64,000 bases of DNA from Pseudomonas frederiksbergensis (GTDB taxonomy: Bacteria; Pseudomonadota; Gammaproteobacteria; Pseudomonadales; Pseudomonadaceae): contig NZ_JQGJ02000005.1 in assembly GCF_000802155.2 (NCBI RefSeq), forward strand, positions 248,001-312,000, given 5' to 3'. Below are positions 41,039 to 51,009 of the stretch, in pieces; within the stretch, counting starts at the first letter, position 1, and every line of letters starts with the position of its first letter. The notes beneath the pieces are model-generated. The model saw only the letters and a program-made list of their open reading frames with translations, did no database searches and was not told where the DNA came from. The position numbers and the translations under genes are program-made.

Positions 41039-43429
41039 TTACCAGCTGTAGCTCACTTTGGCGGTAATCTCGCGACCCGGGTTGTAGAAGTTCGCCGTGC
41101 CGGAACCAACCACGTGCTGCTCATCCAGCAAGTTGCTGACGTTCACCGCAAGGTCGGTGCCCTTGGCGATCTCGTAGTTGAAGACGGCGTCGAACAGCGT
41201 GGTGCCATCGCTTTTGCCGGAGTTGGCTGCATCGAAGTAATAAGAGCCGACGTAGCGCGCCCCCAAGCCAACGCTGGCATCAGTGCCAGGCACGTCGTAA
41301 TAACTCCAGAGCGAAGCGGAATGCTTGGGTGCCGTGGAGAACTCATTACCCTTCAGGGAGCTGCCGTCGTACAACGAACCGCGTAGTACCTCGGACTCCA
41401 TATAGGAATAACCACCTATCAGACTGAGGTTCTGCGTCACCTGCGCCTTGGCCTCCAGGTCGAGGCCACGCGCCCGCGATTCACCCACCGTCTGTTGCTC
41501 GATGATGCCGCTCGGCAGCACCACGGCGATGGTGACGTTTTCCTGGGTCAAGTCGTAAACGGCTGCGGAGAACAGTGCGTCCATCCCCATCGGCGCATAC
41601 TTCACGCCCACTTCGTACTGCCTGCCCGTCTGCGGTGTTACCCCAACCTGAGGCGGAGAGACGGATTCCACCATACTCACATAGGTGGACACCTCATCGT
41701 TGACGATATAGGTCAACGCACCTCGATAGGAGGTTTCCGAGAAAGTGTCTTTCTCAGTAGTCAACAAGCCTTTGCTGGTAAGGTCCATCGAGTCGTTGCG
41801 CATACCCGCGGTAACGATGAAACGCTCGTAGAACGATAGGTTCTGCTGAAGGAACACAGCCTTGGTGGTCGCGTCTCGCTTGTTGACGGCATACGGGGTG
41901 ATTGAGCGTGAAACGCCCGTAAACACGGGGTTTGCAATGTCAATCGGGGTCGTCAGGGCGTAGACCGAGCTTTCCTTGGTGGTCGAATCGAGGTACTCCA
42001 CGCCCACCAGGCTGCTGCTGTCGATGTTCTCGAAGCGAGCATCGTATTGCAGCATCAGATTGCCGTTGAACTGGTCGGCCTCAGTGTCCGTTCCAAACAG
42101 ATACCGGTCTACGGTAGTACCGACACGTGCGGCGCTGTCGCTGAGGTAAACGTAGCCAAAATCATCGGTCAATTTGCTGTAACGCAGATTGCTGCGCAGT
42201 ACGAAGCCGTTGTCGAAATCATGGGTGACGTTACCGCTGAGGCTGGTGCGCTCGACATCGTGAAAGTTGTAGCTGGGCTCCCCATAAAATTTGCTGCGGT
42301 CGTATTCCTTGTCCAGCGGATAGCCGCCACTGTTGGGCGAACTGTCAGTTTTCAGGTAGTCCAGAATCATGGTGGCTGACGTGTAATCCGTGGGTGCCCA
42401 GGTGAGGCCTCCCATTACCAACCGGTTGTCGTCCTGTGAGTGATCGTACTCGCGGTCGCTGTTTTGGCCTTTGGCAGTAAAGCGGCCAGCCAAGGTTTTC
42501 TCGTCGTTCAGCGCATCCCCCACATCGATGCCTGTCTCGACATGGTCAAACGAACCGTAGGTCACATAGCCTTGGCCAAACTGCTCGAAGCGCGGCTGTT
42601 TGGTCACGAAGTTCACCGAACCGCCCGGGTCCGCTGGGCCAAACAGCGTGGAGTTGGCGCCACGCAGGATCTCTATGCGTTCATAAGCGAACGGATCTTC
42701 GCGTACCCCGCGCATCGAACTCAGGGTCAAGCCGTCACGGTAGGTGGTGGCCTGGAAACCCCGGATCTGGAAATAGTCGTTGCGGTCATCCGTACCATAG
42801 AAGTCACTCACCACCCCCGGCGTGTATTGCAGCGCTTCTTCCGTGGTGCTGACGCTGCGTTGCTCCATTTCCTTGTTGGTGACAACCGACACCGATGCCG
42901 GTGTATTGAGAATGCTGGTTGCCACCTTGCCGCCAACCCAGAGCTCCTTGGCGACCACCGAGTTGGCGTCGTCGTCGGCACTGACCCTGACCTTGGCATT
43001 GATGATGAGGGGTGCAAGGCGGTACTCCTCGCCGTCCGTTGCGTCGAGCTCCAGCGGGCCGGCCGGCTTTGGTCGAGGGATCAGCAGATAGGCATTCGGG
43101 CCTTGCTGTTCAATTTGCAACTCGCTCCCCTGCAGCAACGATGACAGCGCTGCCGACGTATCAAGCGTGCCATTCACGCCAGCAGTGGTGCGGTTCGCTA
43201 CACTCGACGCGTCGAAGGAAAGACTGATGCCAGCCTCGCGCGCGAAGCGGTCAAGCGCCGGCGCCAGTGGGCCGGCAGCGATGTTCCACGGTTTGGCTTG
43301 ATTACTGTGGTCAGCGCTCGGCGTTTGTGCCACCGATGGCAATGCGTAGCTGCTAACGATCAAACCCAAAATCGCACCCTGCAAGGCACGATTTAATGGA
43401 TGGCGCTGTGAAACCGGGGACGAACTCAT
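41039..43429 (-). CDS. TonB-dependent siderophore-type receptor with N-terminal signalling (STN) domain
   Basis: From the ATG at 43429 (GGAG before it) this is a 796-residue protein. After the signal peptide comes an STN domain (NIAAGPLAPALDRFAREAG), then the plug with SILNTPASVSVVTNKEMEQR, a DGL loop and IEILRGANSTLFG. A 22-strand barrel follows, ending FYNPGREITAKVSYSW with a terminal aromatic residue. Receptors with STN domains pass a signal to a FecR-type anti-sigma protein; fecR and fecI genes are directly upstream. The siderophore is not identified. The frame is intact. Confidence 0.9.
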   Translation of the reverse strand: MSSSPVSQRHPLNRALQGAILGLIVSSYALPSVAQTPSADHSNQAKPWNIAAGPLAPALDRFAREAGISLSFDASSVANRTTAGVNGTLDTSAALSSLLQGSELQIEQQGPNAYLLIPRPKPAGPLELDATDGEEYRLAPLIINAKVRVSADDDANSVVAKELWVGGKVATSILNTPASVSVVTNKEMEQRSVSTTEEALQYTPGVVSDFYGTDDRNDYFQIRGFQATTYRDGLTLSSMRGVREDPFAYERIEILRGANSTLFGPADPGGSVNFVTKQPRFEQFGQGYVTYGSFDHVETGIDVGDALNDEKTLAGRFTAKGQNSDREYDHSQDDNRLVMGGLTWAPTDYTSATMILDYLKTDSSPNSGGYPLDKEYDRSKFYGEPSYNFHDVERTSLSGNVTHDFDNGFVLRSNLRYSKLTDDFGYVYLSDSAARVGTTVDRYLFGTDTEADQFNGNLMLQYDARFENIDSSSLVGVEYLDSTTKESSVYALTTPIDIANPVFTGVSRSITPYAVNKRDATTKAVFLQQNLSFYERFIVTAGMRNDSMDLTSKGLLTTEKDTFSETSYRGALTYIVNDEVSTYVSMVESVSPPQVGVTPQTGRQYEVGVKYAPMGMDALFSAAVYDLTQENVTIAVVLPSGIIEQQTVGESRARGLDLEAKAQVTQNLSLIGGYSYMESEVLRGSLYDGSSLKGNEFSTAPKHSASLWSYYDVPGTDASVGLGARYVGSYYFDAANSGKSDGTTLFDAVFNYEIAKGTDLAVNVSNLLDEQHVVGSGTANFYNPGREITAKVSYSW

Positions 43430-43547
43430 TTTCTCGCTCCAAGAAAGGACATCGGCAGACTGGCCTGTATTCCGGCCTTCCTTAGAGGTCGAACGAGAAT
43501 GAGAAGCCACCTCATTATATTTCAGATGGCAGACAGTTTTGATGGGT

Positions 43548-44528
43548 TCAGGTGGCAGCGGTCACGGTTACCCAATAACGGGTCCGGTAATCAATGTGCA
43601 AATGCAGTGACTGCGCGATCAATGCCAGGACCTGATCGTTGTCGGCGAGCTGGAAGGTGCCGGAAACGCGACGATCCGCGACCTCTTTGGCGCAGCGCAG
43701 TACCCCGGGGCGATAACGCGACAACTCCACGATGAAATCATTGAGGCGCATATTGCGCGCACTGATCACCCCGTCACCCCAGCTCCATAGATCCAGACCG
43801 TTGTCCCTGAACATTCGGGCGCCACTTGATGTGAACAGCAACTGATTTCCTGCCTGGACGCTGCGGCTCGCAGGCGTTTGACTGGCGCCGGGGAAAACCG
43901 TGACTGACCCTTCCTGAGCCGCGACCAGAGTGCCATCATCCAGCTCGCGTGCCAGAAAGCGGGAACTCTGGGCGCGCATGATCCCGTCACGTGATTGCAC
44001 CCAGAGCGGTCTCGCTCGAGGCGAATGTTGATCCGCGCCGACATTCACGATGATTTCACCACGTCGAAGGATTAACAGGCGCCGCTGGGCGTCGAACTCG
44101 CTGTCGACGGCGCTATCGCTATTGAGCTGGATGAGGCTGCCATCATCGAGCTGGAAGCGTCGTTGCTCGCCGGTACTGCTGCGCTGCTGCGCAAGCATGG
44201 CGGGTACGGGCGTATAGTCCCGGCCGAGCCAGGCAGCAGTGCCAACCGTAGCCAATATGCCCAGTAGCTTCAGGCTCTCGCGCCGCCGCATTCCATGATG
44301 GGTGCCATCAAGGGTTTGTCGGGCCAGTTGAGCTGGCACGCCTGCGAACTCATCCCCAAGCGTTTCCACACGCTGCCACGCCAACACATGCTCCGGGCAC
44401 TGCTGCAGCCAGTGCTCAAAAGTGCGCTGTGCCTGTTCATCGGCTTGATTGAAGCGAAGGCGCACCAGCCATTGGATCGCCTGCTCGACAATGGCCGGAT
44501 TGAGCGCCTGCGGCTCACGCCTCGACAT
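43548..44528 (-). CDS. FecR-type anti-sigma/transmembrane sensor
   Basis: The 326-residue protein begins with an N-terminal cytoplasmic domain (AIQWLVRLRFNQADEQAQ, FEHWLQQCPEHVLAWQRVE). One membrane helix follows (ESLKLLGILATVGTAAWLG, about 85-103), then a FecR domain in the periplasm (GSLIQLNSDSAVDSEFD) and a C-terminal secretin-like segment that contacts the receptor's STN domain. Its start overlaps the sigma-factor stop by 14 bases. It keeps the FecI-type sigma factor inactive or active depending on ligand at the outer membrane. Confidence 0.88.
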   Translation of the reverse strand: MSRREPQALNPAIVEQAIQWLVRLRFNQADEQAQRTFEHWLQQCPEHVLAWQRVETLGDEFAGVPAQLARQTLDGTHHGMRRRESLKLLGILATVGTAAWLGRDYTPVPAMLAQQRSSTGEQRRFQLDDGSLIQLNSDSAVDSEFDAQRRLLILRRGEIIVNVGADQHSPRARPLWVQSRDGIMRAQSSRFLARELDDGTLVAAQEGSVTVFPGASQTPASRSVQAGNQLLFTSSGARMFRDNGLDLWSWGDGVISARNMRLNDFIVELSRYRPGVLRCAKEVADRRVSGTFQLADNDQVLALIAQSLHLHIDYRTRYWVTVTAAT

Positions 44529-45030
44529 AACGCAAGCGATAGCAGTGCTGCAGGGCCGTGGCCAGGTCGCGTTCCACCGTCGCGCGGGAAACACCCAGCT
44601 TTTCGGCTATCTGCGCGCAGGTCAGCCCGTCGAGTCGGGCAAACAAAAATGCCTGGCGAACTCGTGGTTTAAGCATATCGAGCATGCGGTCTATGCGTTC
44701 GAGCGCATCAAGGATCATCAGCCGGCTTTCTTCCGAGGGAACCTCGTGTTGCGGCAGCAACGCGACGCTTTCCAAGTAGGCACGTTCGAGTTCGCGGCGA
44801 CGATACTGATCAATCATCAGTCCGCGGGCGATACTGCTCAAATAGGCGCGTGGTTCGCGCAAGGGGCTGGACTGACGGGATTTAAGCAGACGTACGAAGG
44901 TGTCCTGCGCCAAATCTGCTGCGTTATCGCGACATCCAATGCGCCGGATCAGCCAGCCTTGTAACCACGAGTGATGGGTTCGATAGAGCAGCCCTAGATC
45001 TGCAGTACCTAGTGTTTCATCGCTGCTCAT
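44515..45030 (-). CDS. ECF sigma factor, FecI type
   Basis: The 171-residue protein has sigma region 2 (WLIRRIGCRDNAADLAQDTF, PRAYLSSIARGLMIDQYRR) and region 4 (AFLFARLDGLTCAQIAEKLG followed by SRATVERDL). The FecI/PvdS-type group directs transcription of iron-uptake receptor genes when the partner FecR signals. It is the first gene of the fecI-fecR-receptor run. Confidence 0.92.
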   Translation of the reverse strand: MSSDETLGTADLGLLYRTHHSWLQGWLIRRIGCRDNAADLAQDTFVRLLKSRQSSPLREPRAYLSSIARGLMIDQYRRRELERAYLESVALLPQHEVPSEESRLMILDALERIDRMLDMLKPRVRQAFLFARLDGLTCAQIAEKLGVSRATVERDLATALQHCYRLRYVEA

Positions 45031-45047
45031 CGGAATCCCGGCAATAC

Positions 45048-45070
45048 ATGATTGATAATTAATCGCATTC
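45048..45070 (-). promoter_or_regulatory. Candidate Fur-box-like site before the FecI-type gene
   Basis: An AT-rich stretch with GATTGATAATTAATCGCATTC (plus strand) lies 18-40 bases before the sigma-factor start. It contains one exact GATAAT hexamer and partial matches to the others. Fur control of FecI-type genes is expected, but the match is incomplete. The neighbouring sequence to 45208 should also hold the promoter of the divergent delta-60 gene. Confidence 0.3.
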
Positions 45071-45208
45071 TACTCACGTGGTAGGTCTTAGGCAAATACG
45101 TGGCAGTGCGGCAACTCCTCCAAGACGTTCTCTTCGTTGCGCAAGGTGGCAAGCAGACCCAGCTGTGTCTATTGTTTTGGGCGACGCAAAACTATCGGAG
45201 GCATCGAC

Positions 45209-47194
45209 ATGGGTCAGAACATCTCGCCCGCCGCTTCATCTGCGCGGAACACAGGCATGGTCGCCACGACCTTATGGGGTTCGGATACCGTCGCCGGCAT
45301 CGCGGTGGATCCGGACGGGAATATCTGGCTGGGCGCTTACAGTCGCCTGGGACTAGGCGGCGAAGAGGATTCCGGTTTCACCGCCAGCGTGGTCCGGTTC
45401 AATGCCGACGGCAGCCTGGACCGCAACTTCAGCGCAGACGGTAAGTCCCTCCTCCCTGTGTCGCTCGATATCGAGGACGGCGGTAATGGCGCCGTCCAGC
45501 CGGGAGGGGGCTACCTGGTGGCGCAGTACGTGAAGGTCGGCGACGCCTGGGTGTCGGGCGTAAGTCGTACTTTGGCTGACGGCAGCCTCGATACGAGTTT
45601 CGGGAGCGGCGGCACCGCGACAGTACCCTTCTACTGGAATGACGATCTTGGCCAGCAAGCGTCGTTCTCTGTGCAACGCGACGGCAGCTTTTTCGCCAGC
45701 GCCGGGTATCCCTCCGGGGAGATCCATATCGCTCGCTTCGACGCGACGGGAACCTTGGTCTCGTCTTTCGCAGACGCGGGAGTCCTGCACCTCCCAGCGT
45801 CCGTTGGCATTCACCCCGGCGGCATGATCGACGTTTCGTTGCAGGGAGACGGCAAGGTGCTGGTCACGGGGCAACATACCCTGACCCGCCTCAACCCGGA
45901 CGGCACCCTCGATAGCAGCTTTGCAAACGGCGGCAGCCTGGCCCTGGAAGTTCACGCAGACGCCCTCGTCATTCAGGATGACGGCAAAATCCTGCTCGCC
46001 GGCGCCTCGGGCGGCGTGGCGACCGTCATCCGACTCAACGCCGACGGTTCGCTCGACACCGGTTTCGGTAATCAGGGCCAGATACGTTGGGGCTCGGAAA
46101 GCGCGCCTTTCGCAGTCGCCGACATGATCGTGCTGGCCGACGGCAAGTTATTGATTGGTGGAAGCCAGGGCACGAGCGCGGACGGTTACCTGGCCGCCTT
46201 GGTGCAGTTGAACCCCGACGGAAGCCTGGACCACAGCTTTGGCAACCCCGACGACGGCTATCACCACATCGACGGTGGCGGCGATGATGACTTCTTGCAA
46301 GGTACCGCCTCGTTCGACGATGCGATCTTCGGCGGGGCCGGTAACGATCTGCTCTATGGCCAGCAAGGGCGTGACCTGCTGACGGGCGGTGCCGGGGCCG
46401 ATACGTTCCGCTATGAGTCAGTTGCAGACAGCTACCGAACCGCAACCACGGCCCATAGCGACCGAATCACCGACTTCGACCCCGGCACCGATACGCTCGA
46501 CCTCTCCTCCCTGGGCTTTCTCGGGCTGGGCAATGGACATGACGGAACGCTGGCGATACGCGTCAATGAAAGCGGAACGCGGACCTACCTCAAAAGCTTC
46601 GAGGCCAACGCGGACGGGGAACGCTTCGAAGTGGTCTTCGACGGCAACCTTGGCCAGACACTGAATGAAACCAACATCCTCTTCCAGCAAGCCAGGCTGA
46701 CAGGCACCGAAGGAGCCGACCATCTACAAGGCAACGCCCGAGGCGAAATCTTCGAAGGGCTCGCGGGCGATGATCGGCTTTATGGGGCGCTGGGGAACGA
46801 TGTACTGGTTGGCGGCGAAGGTCGGGACCTGTTGATGGGCGGCGGCAACAACGATGTGTTCCGCTTCGACTTGCTCAGCGACAGCTACCGTACCGCCACC
46901 GAAAACCACACTGATCGCCTGATCGACTATACCGCAGGCGAAGACACGATCGATGTGTCCGCCTTGGGCTTTACCCGACTGGGAAATGGCTACGACGGCA
47001 CACTCGATGTGATTTTCAATCAAGCCAAGAACCTGACTTACTTGAAGAGCTACGAAGCCGACACATCGGGGGCTCGATTCGAGTTGAGCCTGGCTGGGGA
47101 TCATTCCGGTTATCGTAACCTGGACATCATCTTCGCCGCCCCCCCGGAAGAGGAGGTCTTTCAATTGCTCGGAGTGGTCGACTCCGTGGGTTGA
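45209..47194 (+). CDS. Secreted protein with delta-60 repeats and two RTX/alginate-epimerase R-modules
   Basis: From the ATG at 45209 (GGAGG 8-12 bases before it) the protein has 661 residues and no signal peptide. Residues about 30-360 hold five to six delta-60 repeats, each centred on LNxDGSLDxxFGxxG, which probably fold as a beta-propeller. Residues about 370-500 and 501-655 are two copies of an R-module. Each has calcium-binding nonapeptides (GGAGNDLLYG; GALGNDVLVGG) followed by a DSYRTAT, LGNG(H/Y)DGTL and TYLKS(F/Y)EA tail as in AlgE-type epimerases and serralysins. C-terminal RTX modules point to type I export. No catalytic domain was seen. Confidence 0.75.
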   Translation: MGQNISPAASSARNTGMVATTLWGSDTVAGIAVDPDGNIWLGAYSRLGLGGEEDSGFTASVVRFNADGSLDRNFSADGKSLLPVSLDIEDGGNGAVQPGGGYLVAQYVKVGDAWVSGVSRTLADGSLDTSFGSGGTATVPFYWNDDLGQQASFSVQRDGSFFASAGYPSGEIHIARFDATGTLVSSFADAGVLHLPASVGIHPGGMIDVSLQGDGKVLVTGQHTLTRLNPDGTLDSSFANGGSLALEVHADALVIQDDGKILLAGASGGVATVIRLNADGSLDTGFGNQGQIRWGSESAPFAVADMIVLADGKLLIGGSQGTSADGYLAALVQLNPDGSLDHSFGNPDDGYHHIDGGGDDDFLQGTASFDDAIFGGAGNDLLYGQQGRDLLTGGAGADTFRYESVADSYRTATTAHSDRITDFDPGTDTLDLSSLGFLGLGNGHDGTLAIRVNESGTRTYLKSFEANADGERFEVVFDGNLGQTLNETNILFQQARLTGTEGADHLQGNARGEIFEGLAGDDRLYGALGNDVLVGGEGRDLLMGGGNNDVFRFDLLSDSYRTATENHTDRLIDYTAGEDTIDVSALGFTRLGNGYDGTLDVIFNQAKNLTYLKSYEADTSGARFELSLAGDHSGYRNLDIIFAAPPEEEVFQLLGVVDSVG

Positions 47195-47264
47195 AACTCG
47201 AGCGTGGTCATCCCTTGCCTTGGGCCGCTTCCTGGGCGGTCTGAGGCGTTATCCAAGGTCTCCA

Positions 47265-50200
47265 TCACTGCCCCAACGAAGCATCAACGGGAATATCCAG
47301 GATAAAGCTTGCCCCTTGCCCAACCCCATCGCTGCGCACGGTCAAGCTGCCGCCCATTTCCTGCGCGGCGAGCGCGCAGCTATGAAGGCCGAAACCATGG
47401 CCGTCCTTGCGAGTCGTGAAGCCATGGGAAAAGAGGCGCCCCATATGCTCGGGCGCGATTCCCTTGCCGTTGTCGGCCACCGTGATACGCAAGGTTGGCC
47501 CGTCAGTGAGAGACGCGCCAAACGTGACGCAGGGATTGCGATCGACCACGCCTTCGAACGCCTGCCTGGCATTGCGGATCAGGTTCACCAGGATCAGCAG
47601 CACCCGGTGCCGGTCGAGCGACAGCAGGGGCAAGTCGGCAATTTCCTTGACCACCGTCATCTGCTGGCTCGCCGATGACCCGGTACTCATGCGCAAGGCA
47701 TCGTCGATCAATTCCGCGACCGGCACGGTCTCGACGATGCTGACTGCAACGGCATAGGACTGCTGGGCAGTCACGATAGTCTTGATGTGGTCGATGCCCT
47801 TGGTGAGTTGCCCGAGTTCATCGATGATGCCTTGCTGCTCTACCGTCACCACCTCCGCCAGCCTGGCCAGGTAGTCAGGGAGCATCTTTCCCTTGGGGTC
47901 TGTGGTGAGGAAATCGCCGAGGTCATCGATGTGTTCTTTCATCAGTTGAGCCACCTTGCCCAGCCCTTGGGCTTTGGAGCTGCGCATTTGGTTGCTGACC
48001 AGTTCTGCCGATACGTTCACACTGTTGAGGACGTTGCCGACATTGTGCAGCACCGTCGTGGCGATTTCGGCCATGCCTGCCTGGCGGGACTTCGCATGCA
48101 GTTCGCTTTGCACCTGGCTCATGCGTAGCGCCGCACGTACGCGGGCCTTGAGTTCCAGCGGCGAGAAAGGTTTGGCGAGATAGTCATCGGCGCCACTCTC
48201 CAGCCCTGAAACGCAGGCCTCGCTGCCGCCGCGGGCTGTCACCAGGATCACGGGCAGATGCGCAAAGCCGGGACTGGCCTTGATTCGGGCTGTCAGGCCG
48301 AAGCCGTCGAGCTCCGGCATCATCACATCCGAGACGACGACGTCGATGGGTTGGCGCTGCAACAGTGCCCAGGCCTGCTCGCCATCCGTTGCGGTGGCGA
48401 CGGTGTAATCGCAGCGCAGCAGTTCACTGAGATAGCTGAGCATTTCCGGGCTGTCGTCTACCACCAGCACTTTGGAGCGCAGGGCATGTTCCGGGGGCGG
48501 CTCGTCGTCGGCGCCGGGCGTCGAAGCTGGGTCGTCGCGACCGACCTGGCGACCGTCGTCGAAACGCAGGTGGCGCTGCTCAAGGGAGCTTGTCGGGCTC
48601 GGTGACGAACGCTCGTGCAGGTTGTCGGCTTCGATCGGCAGCGTGTCCAGCTCAGCCCCCAGCGGCAGCCGGACAAAGAAACATGAACCCTTTCCGGGCT
48701 CGCTGTTGACGCCGACTTCGCCGCCCATCAATTCGACCAGATCCTTGACCAGGGCGAGACCGATGCCCGTGCCGCTGTAATGGCGGGTGGCGGAATTGTC
48801 GATCTGGGAAAAACGCTGGAACAGCAACGGCAGCTTGTCAGGCGCAATGCCGATCCCGGAGTCTTGCACCGCGAGCTCAAATCGCTCGCCTTCAATCTCA
48901 CTCACTGCCAAGTGAACGGTGCCGCCAGTGGGCGTGAACTTGATGGCATTGCTCACCAGATTCAACAGGATTTTCTCGAAGTGCCGGGTGTCCAGGAATA
49001 CCGTGCCAAGCGCCGGATCGACGCTGCAAGTCAGGGTGCAGCCTTTGCCTTCGGCCACCATGGCGGCATCCTCGGCCAGCACGCCAACCGCGTGGTTCAA
49101 GTCGATTGGCGCTGGGCACACGTCAAACTTGCCGGCTTCAGCCTTGGAGAAATCGAGGATGTCGTTCACCCGGTTCATCAAGCGCAACGCGTTGCGTTGG
49201 GCGCGGTCTATTTGAGCACGCCAGTCCTGCGGCGGGGTGCTTGCCGCCGAGAGTTGCTCCAAAGGGGCGAGAATGAGCGTCAGGGGGGTGCGCAGTTCGT
49301 GACTGACCGTGGCAACGAAATCGCTCTTGGCCTGGTTAGCCGTCTCGGCCTGGTTGCGCGCCTGGATAAGTTCGACGGCCTGGGCCTCCAACACCTCGGT
49401 CTGTTGGTGTAGCGTGTCGGTTCGCTCGGCGACCATCCTTTCCAAAGAGGCCTGGACTTGCTGTCGTTCGGCTTCGGCTTCGGCCTCAAGTACCCGGATG
49501 CGCAGTGCAGTTTCTTGAAATACCCGTACGGCGCGGGTCATGATTCCAATCTCGTCGCCGCGCCCGGCGCTGGCGATTTCGGCGTTCAGGTCACCGGCAG
49601 CAAGTCGGCGCATGACCGAGGCGAGGGCCACGATGGGCTGCGCGACAAATCGCGAGGTGCTCCAGGCGATGGCGCCGGCGAGCAAGATGGCGACGGTCCC
49701 TGCGATAATCGTGGCGAGCATGCCGAGATCGTTGTGGGCCACGGCGTCGGAGCGCGCTTCACCCGCAAAGCGCGCAACCAACAGGCCGGCGCTCCGTGCC
49801 TCGTTGCGAACCTGATCCCGAGCGTCGCTCAAGGCGTTGCTCGCCTGATGGAACCTGGCGAACGCCGCCCGGTAGCCGGCGATCTGATCGCCGACAGTCG
49901 AGGGCGTCGCCTTGGCTTGCAGCTCGACGGACGAAGGGAGCACCCGAGAGAGACGGGAGAGCTCGTCCAGGATGGCGCCGACAGCGCTGGCGATCTCGGG
50001 CGACGGTGACAGGCGAAACGACAAGGTCTGCGCCTCCAGGGTGGCCACGCGCTCGGCGAAACGCTTGGACAACGCGGCGGCATTGTTCAGCAACCCGGTG
50101 GCGGCCTGAATGTCGCTTGCGTCATGGGCGACGTGCCCCTCCCTTTCACCCAGCATTGCCTCAAGGCGCCCGGCCACCTCGCCGACGTTGGCGAGCTGCC

Positions 50201-50984
50201 GCAAAGCCTCGTCTCCCCGCAGCTTGGGCGCCTCGCCAAGGTGTCCTACCGCCTTGCAGGAAGCAGCGACCGCCGCCGCCAACTGGTCCTGGGCGTCTCT
50301 CTCCTGCGGCGCTTGCATCACCTCGCGCAATTGCTCGACCACCGGCAAAAGTGCGACGCAAGCGTTGCGCGCCGCAGTAGTGGCCTGCCCCTCCCCGGTC
50401 ACGAGCAGCGTGGCTACATTGGCGGTGATGATCCGTTCACTGTTGCGCAGGACGTCCAGGATGCGGTGGGCACTTTCGACGTTGCTCGCCCGCGTCGCAT
50501 GCTCGGCGGCGCGGGAAGCAACGCCCTTCAAACCCTCGGCAATGCCCTGCTCGACGAGGGTCGTCGCCTCACGCATCCGGCCGTAGTGGGTTGTCATGTT
50601 CTCCGTTTCGCCATCCATGGTCAGGGTCGCCGCCCGCAAGGCGGTGATGGCCGCGGCGAGCCTTTCCAGGCTCCCCTTGAGCGATTGCGCCTCTGCCACC
50701 GGAATGGCCGTGAGGCCGGCGATCGCCGTCGACACCATGCCTTCGGCCTGGGACAAGCTCTCCTGGTCGCGGGTGGCGATGAAGTTTTCCACCCGGCCGG
50801 TGGCCCCGTTGACCGAGGCCAGGATTTCTGCGGAATGGCTGGCGGAATCCACCGCACGCACCATGCCTCGCAGGCCGTAGAGGTTCACGAGCGATACCGC
50901 CAGCATCAGCAATACCAGGGCCGCGACCGCCAACCCGATCGTGACGGCAATAGGCCTGTCGGTGGCGAGTTTGAATGTCACCAT
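47265..50984 (-). CDS. Hybrid sensor histidine kinase with a second C-terminal kinase module (TorS-like)
   Basis: From the ATG at 50984 (GGGGAGG before it) this is a 1239-residue protein. Two membrane helices (about 10-35 and 435-460) flank a long helical periplasmic sensor. A HAMP domain and coiled coil follow, then HisKA with H562 (SHELRTPL), an ATPase domain (LLNLVSNAIKF, DSGIGIA), a receiver with phospho-acceptor D886 (SDVMMPELDG) and a second kinase part with H980 (VLHNVGNVLNSV) and a second ATPase domain (LVNLIRNARQAF, DNGKGIA, HGFGLHSC). The gene lies 25 bp behind a periplasmic sugar-type binding protein, which probably presents the ligand. No separate response regulator is encoded here. 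Confidence 0.88.
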   Translation of the reverse strand: MVTFKLATDRPIAVTIGLAVAALVLLMLAVSLVNLYGLRGMVRAVDSASHSAEILASVNGATGRVENFIATRDQESLSQAEGMVSTAIAGLTAIPVAEAQSLKGSLERLAAAITALRAATLTMDGETENMTTHYGRMREATTLVEQGIAEGLKGVASRAAEHATRASNVESAHRILDVLRNSERIITANVATLLVTGEGQATTAARNACVALLPVVEQLREVMQAPQERDAQDQLAAAVAASCKAVGHLGEAPKLRGDEALRQLANVGEVAGRLEAMLGEREGHVAHDASDIQAATGLLNNAAALSKRFAERVATLEAQTLSFRLSPSPEIASAVGAILDELSRLSRVLPSSVELQAKATPSTVGDQIAGYRAAFARFHQASNALSDARDQVRNEARSAGLLVARFAGEARSDAVAHNDLGMLATIIAGTVAILLAGAIAWSTSRFVAQPIVALASVMRRLAAGDLNAEIASAGRGDEIGIMTRAVRVFQETALRIRVLEAEAEAERQQVQASLERMVAERTDTLHQQTEVLEAQAVELIQARNQAETANQAKSDFVATVSHELRTPLTLILAPLEQLSAASTPPQDWRAQIDRAQRNALRLMNRVNDILDFSKAEAGKFDVCPAPIDLNHAVGVLAEDAAMVAEGKGCTLTCSVDPALGTVFLDTRHFEKILLNLVSNAIKFTPTGGTVHLAVSEIEGERFELAVQDSGIGIAPDKLPLLFQRFSQIDNSATRHYSGTGIGLALVKDLVELMGGEVGVNSEPGKGSCFFVRLPLGAELDTLPIEADNLHERSSPSPTSSLEQRHLRFDDGRQVGRDDPASTPGADDEPPPEHALRSKVLVVDDSPEMLSYLSELLRCDYTVATATDGEQAWALLQRQPIDVVVSDVMMPELDGFGLTARIKASPGFAHLPVILVTARGGSEACVSGLESGADDYLAKPFSPLELKARVRAALRMSQVQSELHAKSRQAGMAEIATTVLHNVGNVLNSVNVSAELVSNQMRSSKAQGLGKVAQLMKEHIDDLGDFLTTDPKGKMLPDYLARLAEVVTVEQQGIIDELGQLTKGIDHIKTIVTAQQSYAVAVSIVETVPVAELIDDALRMSTGSSASQQMTVVKEIADLPLLSLDRHRVLLILVNLIRNARQAFEGVVDRNPCVTFGASLTDGPTLRITVADNGKGIAPEHMGRLFSHGFTTRKDGHGFGLHSCALAAQEMGGSLTVRSDGVGQGASFILDIPVDASLGQ

Positions 50985-51009
50985 GGTGCCTCGCCTCCCC
51001 GGCCTGCCA

